Origin: Sipunculus nudus
Lineage: Eukaryota > Annelida > Sipuncula > Golfingiida > Sipunculidae
Assembly: GCA_026874595.1 (NCBI GenBank)
Contig: CM049315.1
Span: forward strand, 61,687,389 to 61,751,388
DNA: 64,000 bases
Direction of reading: 5' to 3'
Shown here: positions 24,546 to 37,690 of the stretch, piece after piece
Layout: every line of letters begins with the position of its first letter
Position numbering within the stretch: position 1 is the stretch's first letter
Notes under the pieces: model-generated
Database searches by the model: none
Told to the model about the DNA's origin: nothing
What the model saw: the letters and a program-made list of their open reading frames with translations, nothing else
Position numbers and translations under genes: made by a program

Positions 24546-27500
24546 TTTATTTTTAACTCAGCTGACTATAAGTCATCTGAATTATAGTTGTGGACCGTTG
24601 TCCGTCCGTCTGTCCGTCCGTCCGTCCGTAGACCCAAAATTCAGCATAATGTTAGATGTCCCCAAGATCTCCTACCAAGCAAAAAACTGGGTCTTTGCGA
24701 CTCGTTCCTTTGAGAAATTAAGGAAAACCCTCAATTTTTTATTAAAAACCTATTTTCACACTTTAGGACGGCCTCATATCAAAACCACTCATCTGTTTTT
24801 CCTCTTATTTACCATAAATATTCCTCTATATATTTCCTATGTACATGCTAGAAATTATGTCTGTATTATATAATTTAAAAAAATTATGGGCCAAAACATA
24901 ATGCATTTTGTAAAAAATCAGGAAAGATATTTGATCACTTAACACAAAAAATGTTAAAGCTATGGACTTTTTTTCCAGTAATATAAGTTTAATTAATCAA
25001 AATTAAATTGTATACCCAAAATTAGATCAAAATCTTTTAAATTTTTTAAAATATTAACAAAAATAAAAAATTGGTACCTTAAATTTTGCCCAACTTTGAC
25101 CATGGCACGTTTTTAGCTCAGCTGACTGAAAGTCAGCTGAGCTATAGCGATCACTCTTTGTCCGTCGTCTGTCTGTCTGTCTGTCTGTCCGTCTGTCTGT
25201 CCGTTTACCAGGCACAAATTGAAACCGCTAGAACTGGAATCTTCTTACTTGACATCCTGGGAGGTCCATGAAAAATCTCCTTGGAAACCAGAAATTAGGA
25301 CTCTGTTACCCATATCCTTCGAGCTATGGGGCCCCAAAGTACCCCCCAGAAAAGTCCAAAATTACATACAAAAACTTCAATATCTCATTACCTACCTGAC
25401 TGATGGTCATGATTTTTGGCATACATATTGATCATGAGAGGTTCCATCAGTTCCTGAAGACTGGTGGCGCCACCTGTATTTTTCGATTTTTTACGAATTT
25501 TTTTCTCTATTTTTGAGACCTTTAAAAATGTGAACATCTGTTAACAAGGCACAAATCGTAATGACTGGACTTAGAATCTTCATTCTTGACACACTGAGAG
25601 ACCTATGAAAAGTCTCCATGGAAACCAGAAATTAGGTCTCTGTTACCCATATCCTTCCAGCTATGGGGCCCCAAACTACCCCCCAGAAAAGTAAAAAATT
25701 TCAAACAAAAACTTCAATATCTCATTAAATACTTGACTGATGGTCATGATTTTTGTCATACATATTGATCATGAGATGTTCCATCACTTCCTGCAGACTG
25801 GTGGCGCCACCTGTATCGTTCAATTTTTTACGAATTTTTTTCTCTATTTTTGAGACCTTTCAAAATGTAAACATCTGTTAACAAGGCACAAATCGTAAAG
25901 ACTGAACCTAGAATCTTCATTCTTGACACACTGAGAGACCTATGAAAAGTCTCCATGGAAACCAGAAATTAAGTCTCTGTTACCCATATTCTTCGAGCTA
26001 TGGAGCCCCAAAGTACCCCCAAGAAAAGTAAAAAATTTCATACAAAAACTTCAATATCTCATTAACTACTTGACTGATGGTCATGATTTGTGGCATAACT
26101 ATTGATCATGAGATGTGTCATCTGTTCCTGCAGACTGGTGGCGCCACCTGTAACGTTCGATTTTTTACGATTTTTTCCTCTATTTTTGAGACCTTTTAGG
26201 ATGCTGTCATCTGTTAGCATGGCACAAATGGTAACGACTGGACCTAGAATCTTCATTCTTGACACACTGAGAGGTCCATGAAAAATATCCTTGGAAACCA
26301 GAAATTAGGTCTCTGTTAACCATATCCTTCGAGCTATGGGGCCCCAAAGTACCCCCCCCCCCCCGAGTAGTCAAAAATTTCATACAAAAACTTCAATATC
26401 TCAATAACTACATCACTGATGGTCATGATTTTTGGCATACATATTGATTATGAAATGTTCCATCAGTTCCTGCAGACTTGTGGCGCCACCTGTATTGTTT
26501 GATTTTTTACAATTTTTTCCTCTATTTTTGAGACCTTTAAGGATGCTGTCATCTGTTAACGTGGCACAAATCATAACGACTGGACCTAGAATCTTCATTC
26601 TCGACACACTGAGAGACCTATGAAAAGTCTCCATGGAAACCAAAATTAGGTCTCTGTTACCCATATTCTTTGAGCTATGGAGCCCTAAAGTACCCCCAAG
26701 AAAAGTAAAAAATTTCATACAAAAACTTCAATATCTCATTAACTACTTGAATGATGGTCATGATTTGTGGCATAACTATTGATCATGAGATGTGTCATCT
26801 GTTCCTGCAGACTGGTGGCGCCACCTGTATCGTTCGATTTTTTACGATTTTTTCCTCTATTTTTGAGACCTTTTAGGATGCTGTCATCTGTTAGCATGGC
26901 ACAAATAGTAACGACTGGACCTAGAATCTTCATTCTCAACACAATAGAAGACCTATGAAAAGTCTCCATGGAAATCAGAAATTAGGTCTCTGTTACCCAT
27001 ATCCTTCGAGCAATGGGGCCCCAAAGTACCCCCCCAGAGTAGTCAAAAATTTCATACAAAAACTTCAATATCTCAATAACTACATCACTGATGGTCATGA
27101 TTTTTGGCATACATATTGATTATGAGATGTTCCATCAGTTCCTGCAGACTGGTGGCGCCACCTATGTTATCTATCAAGAGGGTACAAATTGCAACAACTG
27201 GACCTAGAAACTTCATTCTTGTCATGCAAGGAGGCCCATGAAGAGTGCCTGTGGAAACTTGAAATTAGGTCTCTGTTACCCATATCCTTCAAGCTATAGG
27301 ACTCTGAAGTATCCCTCAGAATAATGGACAATTTGATACAAAAGCTGAAGTATCTGAACAACTAATACGGAGATCATCATGATTCTTTGCATGGATATTG
27401 ACCATTAAGTGTTTTTAGCTCAGCTGACTGTAAGTCATCTGAAGTATCCCTCAGAATAATGGACAATTTGATACAAAAGCTCAAGTATCGAAACAACTAT

Positions 27501-30500
27501 TGCAGTGATCACCATGATTCTTTGCATGGATATTGATCATGGAATGTGTCATCAGTTTCTGCAGTATGGTGGCGCCACCTGTATTTTTTTTATTTTTACG
27601 AATTTTTTTCTCTATTTTTGAGACCTCATAAGATGCGGTCATCTGTTAACATGGCACAAATCGTAACAACTGGACCTAGAATCTTCTCTCTTGACATGCT
27701 GAGAGGCCCATGAAAAGTTTCCTCAATAACTTGAAATTAGGTCTCTGTTACCCATAACCTCTGAGGTATGGGGCTCCAAAGTACCCCCCAGAATAATGGA
27801 AAATTTGATACAAAAGCTCAAGTATCTAAACAATTATTATATTGATCACCATGATTCTTTGCATGGATATTGATCATGAAATGTTTCATCAGTTTCTGCA
27901 TTCTGGTGGCGCCACCTGTAATTTTCAATTTTTAGCTCAGCTGACTGAAAGTCATCTGAGCTGTAGGGATCACCTTTTGTCCGTCGTCCGTCTGGCCATC
28001 CAGGCGTCTGTCTGTTAACAGGGTATAAATCGTAACCGCTAGACCGGGAATCTTCTTACTTGAAATCCTGGGAGGTCTATGGAAATTCTCCTTGTAAACC
28101 TGAAATTAGGTCACTGTGACCTATATTCTTCGAGCTATGGGGTTCTGAAGTACCCCCCAGAATAATGCAAAATTTAATTCAAAAGCTCAAGTATCTGAAC
28201 AACTAATGCATTAATCACCATGATTCTTTGCATGGATATTGATCATGGAGTGTTTCATCAATTTCTGGAGATTGGTGGCGCCACCTATATTTTTTTTATT
28301 TTTTACAATTTTTTTTCTCTACTTTTGTGATCTTTAAACATTTGGTCATCTGTAAACAGGGCACAAATCATAATGACTGGACCTAGAATCTTCTGTCCTC
28401 ACCTTCAGGGAAGCCCATAAAAGGTCTACATGGAAACCCGAAATAAGGTCCCTGTTACCCATATTCTGTGAGCTATGGGGCTCTGAAGTACCCCCCAGAA
28501 TAAAGATTTGGTCATATATTAACAGGGCACAAATCATAATGACTGGACCTTGAATCTTCTGTCCTCACCTCCAGGGAAGCTCATAAAAGGTCTACATGGA
28601 AACCCGAAATAAGGTCCCTGTTACCCATATCCTTCATGCTCTGGAGCTCCGAAGTACTCCCCAGAATAAAGATTTGGTCATCTGTTAACAGAGCACAAAT
28701 TATAATGACTTGACCTATAATCTCCTTTCTTGATATGCTGGGAGGCCCCTGAAAAGTCTCCTTGTGCACCTGAAATTACATCTCTGTTACCCATATCCTT
28801 CATCCTATGCGGCTTTGAAATACCCCCCAGAATAAACATTTGGATTTGTTAACAGGGCACAAATCATAATAACTGGACCTAGAATTTTATTTTTTGACAT
28901 GCTGGGAGACCCCTGAAATGTCATCTTGTAAACCTTGAAAATAGGTGTCTGTTACCCATATCCTTTATGCTACAGAGCTCCATAGCACCCCAATGAATAT
29001 TGGATGATTTTATACAAAAGGTCAAGTTTGGAAAAAGTATTTCATTCAAATTTGACATTCAGATGATAAAATGACTTTTGTCAATGTCTTCCTGGTCAGC
29101 TGAGCGTCATGACCCCTGGGTCACTTGTTTTCCTGAAAGTACTGCGGATTTAATTTTCACAGCATGTTTTTTTTAGCATTTTGTCTGTTAAAATAAAAAA
29201 TTTGAAACCAGTTGATCAAAAACTGTAGATTTTATTCAAGTTTTCAAGCACCATGTATTATATTGTTTACATCAAGCTAGTGTTATGCAGTTTGCAAGAG
29301 CTCAGCTCCCCAGCTTCAGCTCTCAGTTCCTAAAATTTGGTATAAAATTAGATGTTTCCAAAATACCCTACCATGCCAAGAATTTGGTCACTTGGACTTA
29401 ATACCTTCGAGATATTAATGAAAAACTTCATTTTTCCATTAAAAACCCATTGTTACACTTCAAGCCTGCCTATTATCAAAACCACTGATCTGACTTTAAT
29501 CATATATAATATACATATTTTTCTATACATTCTCTATGCACATGCCAAAAATGATGTCAGTATTGCGTAATTGTTTTAAGTTATGGGCCCAAACATAATG
29601 CACTTTGTAAAAAATGAAGAAATATATTTACTCCCTTAACAAGGGGATTGCTGAAGCTAGAGATTTTTTGTCAGGGATGTAACATTATTTAATCAAGATT
29701 CAATTGAATACCCAAAATTAGTTCTGAATTTTTCAAATTTTATAAGTTATTGGAATAAATATAAAATTAGTACCTTAAATTTTGCCCAACTTTGACCATG
29801 GCACACTTGTTTCCTGTGAGCACTGTTGATATAATTTTCATATCATGCACACATAAGGATTTCAGCTTTGTAGTTTAGAAAGCTGAAAGAAATTGGCCTA
29901 AAATTATAGCTTTATTTATGTTTTTATGAGACCATGTCGGACCTTGGCTCTCTCCAGCCCCTCTTGAGTCACCTGTATGTTGACCTTGTTGAACTTTCAG
30001 CAAATTATGCATGCTTGAGGTGAGACATACACTGGGGCAGCCAGGCAGCTTATGGACAGCCACAGTTGATCCAGGTGTCCAACCCAACTCATCTAGTAGT
30101 TTTGACCAACAACATAACCATAAACAATAAATTTATAAATTTTTATTGTTTTTTAATAACAAATTAAAGAAAAATAGAAAAGGAATTTGTTAATGTATAA
30201 TAACAGGAAATTAACTTGCAGTTAGTGATGATATAAGAATCTTGTATTGATGGATAGAATGTCACATATTCCAAATAACACCATGCAGTCACCTATGGTA
30301 TTTTTCAGTTCAATTTTAATGATAAAAAAGTAAATCATATTATTCATTACTAATCATTAGGGATCATATGAAGGAAATTAATGATAGACAAAGATGCAGT
30401 TGATAAAATTAATCTAGATTCCTACTGTGTCTAGTGTGTACATCGATGTGAAATTAGTCCAAAGTGAATATATTACATTTATTTTTTTAAATATAAATAA

Positions 30501-31160
30501 AAGCCATAAAACCAGATACTTATGATCATTAGTTAAATGTGTGAATTTTGTATATTCTGGATTCTCAACATTATTGTTTGGTGAAAACTGAATTAATACC
30601 AGACATGGTGCAAATACTTTGAAATTGTATTTAAATACGAATATGAATATGTACTCCATTATAAATTTTTTGCATAAAGAATGGGATTCAGGTAAAAATG
30701 AAAGTATATGAATACCAGTGCAAATACTTTCAAAATGTATTCATGAATGCATTCATGAATATATTCTTTAATATTATTTTAATAATCATATCAGTTATAT
30801 TTCATTTTAAAAAATCATACAATTCTCTTATTATTTTTAATAAAAATTATATTTGGGACAATATTTGTAATTTTTTTTAATAAATAGTTAAACTCTTATA
30901 TTATATGTTCTGCTTATAAGTTATATTGCCAAGTCAAAATCTGTGTGACAATAGTACTCCATTTGTTAATAAAATAAATGAAATCAATCCTCTTCCCTGT
31001 CTTCAAAGGTACTATCAAAATCATGCATTAGCTAAACAACAACAACTCATAATACAGCTTATATTTATTACCACACAAAACCAGCATGTGCCTCATTTTA
31101 AAATCATATTTTTTATCATATATAACAGCTGAGCTCCGTAACCCATAGGTCCCTTGTTTT
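24546..31160 (+). mobile_element. HINE H1c with a nested H1b element (copy 2)
   Basis: The 5-prime end (AACTCAGCTGACTATAAGTC hairpin at about 24550, then (GTCC)n) and the first body unit run to 25108. The body resumes at 29126 with TTTTCCTGAAAGTACTG, exactly as the uninterrupted copy at 60831 reads across its T run. The 3-prime end is CAGCTGAGCTCCGTAACC and ATAGGTCCCTTG at about 31128-31156. The body unit is about 680 bases after subtracting the nested element. The part right of 29126 is collinear with 4165-6161. Confidence 0.65.
25109..29125 (+). mobile_element. HINE H1b: regular 337-bp tandem array
   Basis: The start is TTAGCTCAGCTGACTGAAAGTCAGCTGAGCT, a near-perfect hairpin, then GATCAC and (GTCT)n at 25167-25195. 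Units with GGTGGCGCCACC lie at 25463, 25800, 26137, 26479 (one base changed), 26814 and 27151, a spacing of 335-342. More units lie at 27568, 27905 and 28274. Internal partial start hairpins occur at 27417 and 27930, so two elements may be fused. The end is GTCAGCTGAGCGTCATGACC, then GGTCACTTG before a T run. Unit sequence is non-coding: the recurrent short ORFs (60-100 codons) are on both strands. Confidence 0.75.
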
Positions 31161-31601
31161 GTAATGCCAGACAAAGTCTGCAGTTACTATGGTTTAGGCA
31201 TGCCCCCACCACCGCAGAGATTTAGTTGGGACACGATAACTCAAAAAATATTTCACCGTTTTTAACAAACTTGTGACATATGCATAGATATGGGTGAGAG
31301 GACATAGCCTATTTAAAATGGGGTCATGACCTTTACTACGAGAATGACCTTGACCTTGAATAGGTCCATTTTGGGGGAAAATCACACAAATTCTTAAATA
31401 TCTCAAAAAATCTTGCATGGATTGATCCAAAAATCAACTTCACCAAAGATCTTGGATAGTGTTGTCATGTATCGGAAACTTGTGGCGCCACCTGTTATCC
31501 GTTTCTTGTTTTTGTGCCATTTAATACCCACTATATTGCCACTGATCAATACTGTGAGCATTATCAGTCAAAAACTAATGAACAGATTTCTTTCATATTA
31601 C

Positions 31602-34014
31602 CGTATTCGACATAATAAGCCCCCTCCCGTAATAAGGGCCCCCCCTTTTACTTTAAGAAAACTAAGGGTTGAGCCATCCTAACCTCACTTTTCTCCCTAG
31701 CCAATATAACATGGGGCAACATAATGCTTTTATTTCTCCCCGCCAAGCTTAAATGTTAGCACCAGTTTTTATTCTATCTCCGTTAGGCTTTATCATCTAA
31801 TATTATAATCAGAGATCAAGTGTGTCATAGATAACATTGACTGACTGTGTCCGTGAAAGCGGACCCTGCAGGTGGCCATGCTGATAGGTGACCTGAATTC
31901 AGGTATGTGGGTGTATTATGGAATGAAATATATATACTTACTGTATTTGCTCGTGTACAGAACAATAAATTTTATCCTAAAGATATTCGGCAAAGAAGGG
32001 CGGGTGTGTTATATACCGGTACAAGTTTTTCAGCATCCTCAGGGCCACCAAGGATAATTTACAGCAGTCTGCATTATAATGTTGAACTGGACGCCGTCAA
32101 TATCGGTGATCATGTCTGTATGGTGGCTATATACACTCAATTCAGAACAATAGAATGCTTTGTGTTTGTTTGAATTTATTGTTTATACATCAGATTTACA
32201 TGTGCACATAGTTAAATAATTAGTAAGAGAAGGTTTGCCCTGGCGCATTGACATAGGGATTTTAACGGTATCAATATATGAAAGCTCTTCTGACAGAGCC
32301 AATGATTTTCCACAAATGCGGATGGAATTGCGGAACTGACAGACCGAAACAGAATTCCCATTAATGTATATGTTTTAATGTATTTTTTGCAAAAAAAATA
32401 TCTTGGCAATTCACTTGAAACATGTATGCAGTGATATTATTGTCGATGCCAATGACAGTGTGCAGGGCTTACCCATTTGCTTCAAGATCCCAGAGCCCTG
32501 GGTTTATTTGTGTGTCTACAGTGCTCGCGCAACGGATGCTGGGAACTAACTAGCCTACTTGGCTAAATGCCATCCAGTAGCAAGTAATATGCATATTAAA
32601 ACAAGGATGATTTTTTCATATGGTGCCGTATTTACCGCTTAAAATGTTCACGAGTCCAATGAATGCGGAAGCTGTCAGCTGGCTTGCACACGAACATACA
32701 CAGAGACTCGCACATGGAACTTAGATTACAATACAACCAGTAGCGCATTTATAATTGTATCTGCCAAACAAAGTTTTTTTTTTGGCACAGCGTCCATCTG
32801 TTTGTCTGCCTTAGGTTAAAATCACTCATATCTCTGCAGTGGTTTGACCAAATTACCTGAAATTCGGCATGCGTATACATCCCGCATAGCTTTCTTGATT
32901 TTATTACAGGTCGCGCCTACTACATTCACGCTCACGCTGTAGACATCCATGCTTATATCTCAGGAACCGTTCAACCAATCAGGAAAAAATTTTTACACAA
33001 ATGTAGCCCTTGTATAGTTTTATAACATACACAAAAATGGTGGCGCCACCTGCAGCCAATTTTGCACAGCGTCCATCTGTTTGTCTGCCTTGGGTTAAAA
33101 TCACTCATATCTCTGCAGTGGTTTGACCAAATTACCTGTAATTTGGCATGCTTATACATCCTGGATAGCTTTCTTGATTTTATGACAGGTGGCGCCACCT
33201 ACATTCACGTTCACACTGCAGACATTAATGCTTATATCTCCTGAACCGTTTTACCAATCAGGAAAAATTTTTTACACAAATGTAGCCCTTGGATAACATA
33301 CACAAAAATGGTGGCGCAACCTGCAGACATTTTTGCACCACGTCCATCTGTTTATCTGCTGTGGGATAAAATAACTCATATCTCTGCAGTGGTTTGACTT
33401 TTCCACATGAAATTTTGCACGTGTATACATCTTGGATAGTTTCTCGTTAAAATAACACATGGCACCACCTACAATCATGATTATGTGGCAGAGATCAATT
33501 CTAATATGTAACACATGTAACTCTATTTCCCCTTGCCACTCAATCCATGCCTCACTTCACCCGTCCTTCTCTGATTTTGGCGGATACACGTAGTCGCTTG
33601 TCGACTACCCGTATTCTATTTATAAATATGAAGCGGCCTTTCCTCAGGTGACACGAAATTCAATGTTTGTCAAGCTTGTATTATTGGACTACACCAAGAA
33701 ATGAATGTATTATATCGGGACTGTGTTTCCAATGAATATAAATATGATGAATTTCCTCACAATTTTAAAACAAAACCCCTGAATTGGTGCGTATATGCAG
33801 TTAATATAATATGCTAGAGTCAGAGGGCCAGAATTTCAGCTTTTATTAAAAAACTTTTGCATGTAATATCATGCACAATGGAGGACAAAAAGGACAATTA
33901 TTGGCGATGCCATTCCATGTCATACATCGGCTCAGCTGTCAGCGCAAGGTGACTGACATAATCAGGGTTCCGACGTTTTGAGAGTGCCCGTGGAGCTTAT
34001 TGCGGCGAATATGG
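31602..34014. mobile_element. TIR element flanked by TA, non-autonomous
   Basis: The left end CCGTATTCGACATAATAAGC and the reverse complement of the right end, CCATATTCGCCGCAATAAGC, match at about 15 of 20 positions. TA lies outside both ends, and H6 sequence rejoins across the insertion. TA duplication suggests a Tc1/mariner-like origin, but no transposase is visible. An H5 fragment is nested inside (32.8-33.6 kb). Confidence 0.5.
32780..33619 (+). mobile_element. HINE family H5, truncated copy
   Basis: Units starting GCGTCCATCTGTTTGTCTGCC lie at about 32798 and 33069, with a further one near 33340. GGTGGCGCCACC occurs at 33039 and 33188. The 3-prime stem-loop has perfect 7-base arms, GTAGTCG and CGACTAC. 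The terminal CTAG has mutated to CTAT (33616-33619). The 5-prime hairpin is absent. Confidence 0.65.
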
Positions 34015-34319
34015 TATGCATATACATAGACATGGGTTATGGGATGATGTATTTTTAAATTGGGGTCATTTCCTGTAAGAGTGGCCTTGACCTTGAATAT
34101 TGCCATATATGGTGAAAATCACACAAAATCATAAATATCTCAATAAGGGATGCATGGATTGGTCCAAAAATCAAATTGACCAAGGATCTTGGATAGCTTT
34201 GTCTTTTCGGGACGACAGATGGCACCACCTATCTTTCTCTTGTTTTCCTGCCTTTTAATACCCCAATATTTGACAGTACTGTGAGCAATAAAATTCTAAA
34301 ATTTATGGACAGATTGGGC

Positions 34320-35345
34320 TGAAATTGTGCATGTACATTATGTATTTAAGACTGGTTGCACCATCTGCCGCGGCGTCCATCTGTACATGTGCTTTGAGTG
34401 AAAATTGCTCATATCTCCCGAGTGGTTCAAGGTATTGGTCTGAAATTTGACATGTCCATCCATCTTGGAAAGTTTTCTTGTAAACCAGACATGTGGTGCC
34501 ACCTACTTTCCCGTTTTTGTAGAATAAATTAATGCCCTTTTCTGAGGAGTGATTTGCCCTATTGGCCTGAAATTGTGCATATCCATAGTTCTTGGACTCC
34601 TCTATCTTGTACATAAGACTGGTGGTGCCATCTGCAATAGTTTTGCAGTTGCTTCCATTTGTACATGTGCTTTCAGTGAAAATTGCTTTTATCTCCGGAG
34701 TGGTTCAAGGTATTTGTCTGAAATTAGGCATGTCTATTCATCATGGAAAGTCTTTTGTAGACCAGACAGGTGGCACAACCTTCCTTCCCTTTTTTGTATG
34801 AAAATTAATGCCCTTTACTCAGGAGTGATTTGGCCTATTGGCCTGAATTTGTTCATATCCATAGATCATGGACTCCTCCATCTTGTACATAAGACTGCAG
34901 GGGCCATCTGCAATCTTTTTGCCATGGTGTCCATTTGTACATGTGCTTTTGGTGAAAATTGCTTTTATCTCCGGGGTGGTTGAAGGTATTTGTCTTAAAT
35001 TTGTCTTGTCTATTCATTGTCGAAAATTTTCTTGTAAACAAGACAGGTGGTGCCACCTTCCTTCCCGTTTTTGTAGAATAAATTAATGTCCTTTTCTGAG
35101 GAGAGATTTGCCATATAGGCCTGATATTGTGCATATCCATAGATCTTGGACTCCTCTATCTTGTACACAAGACTGGTGGTGCCATCTGCAATCTTTTTGC
35201 ATTTGCGTCCATTTGTACATGTGCTTTCGGAGAAAATTGCTCATATCTCCAGAGTGGTTCAAGGAATTGGCCATAAATTTGGCATGTACATCCATCTTTG
35301 AGAGTTTTCTCGTCAACCAGACAGGTGGCTCCACCTACCTTACCA
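34320..35345 (+). repeat. 276-bp tandem array of H6
   Basis: There are about 3.7 units; the landmark GTGCTTT...GTGAAAATTGCT occurs at 34389, 34667, 34943 and 35221 (spacing 276-278). Each unit holds two half-units with degraded GGTGGTGCCACC or GGTGGTGCCATC motifs. The unit aligns by eye with the H5 unit (CCATCTGT..ATCTC..TGAAATTT.GCATG), so H5 and H6 are relatives. Confidence 0.75.
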
Positions 35346-37690
35346 TTTTTAGCCTGTGAGCTTATGCAATGGTGTGGCATCGTCCAGCATCTGTTGTCCG
35401 GAGTCTGTTGGCCATCGTCCGTCTTCTGTACGTTAACCCATACTATCTTGAAAACGGCAAGAGTAAGCATCACAAAATTTTATGCAAAAAATTAGTCATC
35501 TGAAAAACTCTATTGGATTTTGCTTATTTATATAACTGCATTTTCTTGGATTTTTTTGGGAAAAAGCTAAAAAAGCTTACAATCTCAGAAACAGAGGGAA
35601 ACCAAATATTATGCCAATGATGATCACATGAGTCATATCTGAAATTGAGGTATTGGTGGCGCTACCTGCATCATCCTTTTATGTACAGGGGTCATCAGTG
35701 CCGGTATCATACTGAGGGCTACAAAAAACTTCTTCTCTGAAACCAGAGTTATGGGAAGCTGAACTTAGTCATTTTGCTGTATTTCCTATATGAGTTATAA
35801 ACCTGCAAAACGTTTTTCAACTGGCCCCACTGAGGCCAATTTGTTTAATATTTTACAAGAATAATCCCCTGAATAATTCTTATGATAATTGTCTTTTATG
35901 ATTCCAAAGAATGAATTTTGGCTGAATTATAAAGATTGAATTGAGTCATTTTTCCATATATGTTAGCTGAGTGAAGCAGATACATCTAGCCTGGCTCCAG
36001 TTTATCATCATCTATTACATCATGCCTCTAGACATTTAGATTTCAGGTTATCTATTGTAAATATTGACAAGAATGTTTTTTAAAAGCTTTTAAAATATGT
36101 AGATTTATGATTTTAGATATCATCTGTACATTAACTCACACTTTCTCAGGAATAGCAGGAGCTACCTTCCCCAGATTTGATGCAATTATCTTTCACACAT
36201 CAAATGTTGTGGGATTCAGCTTATTTTTTGCTATCTGCATAAACTTAGATTTTATAGGGAAAAAACCTGAAAAGTCTTCTTCTTGTAAATGGTTCAGCCA
36301 AATTGTTCAATATTTTACAGAAATGATCTTAGAGGCGAGCCCTGTGTTTGATAAATTTACACAAATTTGAACTTAGTCATTTGGCCAAGTAAGCATACCA
36401 GTTTTCAGAAATGACAGAAGCTAGCATTACCAAGTATTGTTCAAATGTTGGTCACGTGACTCATATTTGAAATTGCAGATATCGTGCTGCACCTACATTG
36501 ACCTGTTTTTTATGGGCAAAAACCTCATAATTTTAGCCTAAATTTCATAATTTTCAGCTTAAAAATGTTTAAGATGAAACTGTCAAGTTGAATCATTCAA
36601 TTTTCAAAAGAATTATCCTAGGACATGGTTCTTTCAATCATATAAGAATAGATTGAGTTGGTTGATTATTGGTTGAGTCGTGAAAAGCTTAAGTTGGTCT
36701 TATGGCCATTATTATGTCTATTTAAAAAACTGAGGACTGCAATAGTGTTCTTCTACAAAATTGTTGTTTCGATTATAACTTTCGTAACATTGCACAAAAA
36801 TTTTTCTCAGGTGGCCTTTGTTCAAGTTTACTTGAATGATGTTTTGGCAGAATTATTGGACCTTTAACAATGAAAGGACTGCATCTTTTATTATTGATGA
36901 TATTTTGATTAAAATGTTTATGAATTTAATATGTCAGCTTGAAAAAAAAGCATTTTAGCCAAAGTCTTTCAGTATGTGTAATCAGATTTACCAACAGGCC
37001 TTGATTGTGTCTGTATCTTGAATAGGTTGAGAAACTGCCAACTGTTTCAGATTTGGCAACAGATGAAGAGTTCATTCAGTGAAGCCAGATATAGGTCAAG
37101 AGTTCAATCAGTGCAGCCAAGCACAAGGCATGTGATCACCTCATGGGCACCATGTGATCACGTCATTGGTGTCATGCCCCTCAGGGCTGCATGTGGAGCC
37201 AATCTGTGAGCTTATGCAATGGTGTGGCTTCTATTTCAGATTTGGCAACAGGCCAAAAGTCAGTCTTGATCTATTTATAGCTTTTGCAGACTGCCAACTG
37301 TATCAGATTAGGCAACAGGTCTAGAGTTCACTCAGTGCAGCCAGGTATAGGTCAGGTGTCAGTGGAGTAGCTGCATTCTTTATATAGCTTTGGCAGACTG
37401 CCTGCTGCATCAGATTCGGCACCAAAGTTAGCCTTGATCTATTAATAGCTTTGGCAGACTGCCAACTGTGTCAAATTATGCAACAGGTCAAGAGTTCACT
37501 CAGTGCAGCCAGGTACAGGTCAAAAATTCACCCAGCCTAGCCAGGTGCAGGTCAAGAGTTCACTCAGTGCAGTAGCCTTAGACAGTTCACTCGGGGCAAC
37601 TGCCTTTCTCACCTAAGCCTGGTCAGCCCTGTGCCTGGAAGTAAAGGGCAATATTTCAGCTTGGGCGACCTGTGATTCACAAGACATGAA
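35346..37690 (+). mobile_element. HINE family H4, third copy
   Basis: It starts TTTAGCCTGTGAGCTTATGC, followed by a degenerate GTCCGTC tract and CTGTACGTTAACCCATAC. It is collinear with 15503-17720 but has several internal deletions (for example around 35620-35760). The 3-prime stem-loop is not found, and similarity fades after CTAAGCCTGGTCAGCCC at about 37630. The short ORFs are not conserved. Confidence 0.6.

Larger units (their letters stand above)
31161..35345 (+). mobile_element. HINE-like family H6, interrupted
   Basis: It begins with the small hairpin CAGAC-AAA-GTCTG (31170-31182). Units carry GACCTTGACCTTGAATA and a GTGGCGCCACC (31482). The sequence is broken at 31601 by a TA-flanked element and resumes at 34015 with a second unit, followed by the 276-bp array. 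It ends where H4 starts at 35346. The 3-prime terminus of H6 itself is not identified. Confidence 0.5.

Noticed and set aside
25463-28285. Regular spaced palindromes as a CRISPR array
   Set aside because: Unit length 337 with whole-unit similarity, HINE termini and eukaryotic context; there are no short repeat and unique spacer blocks.
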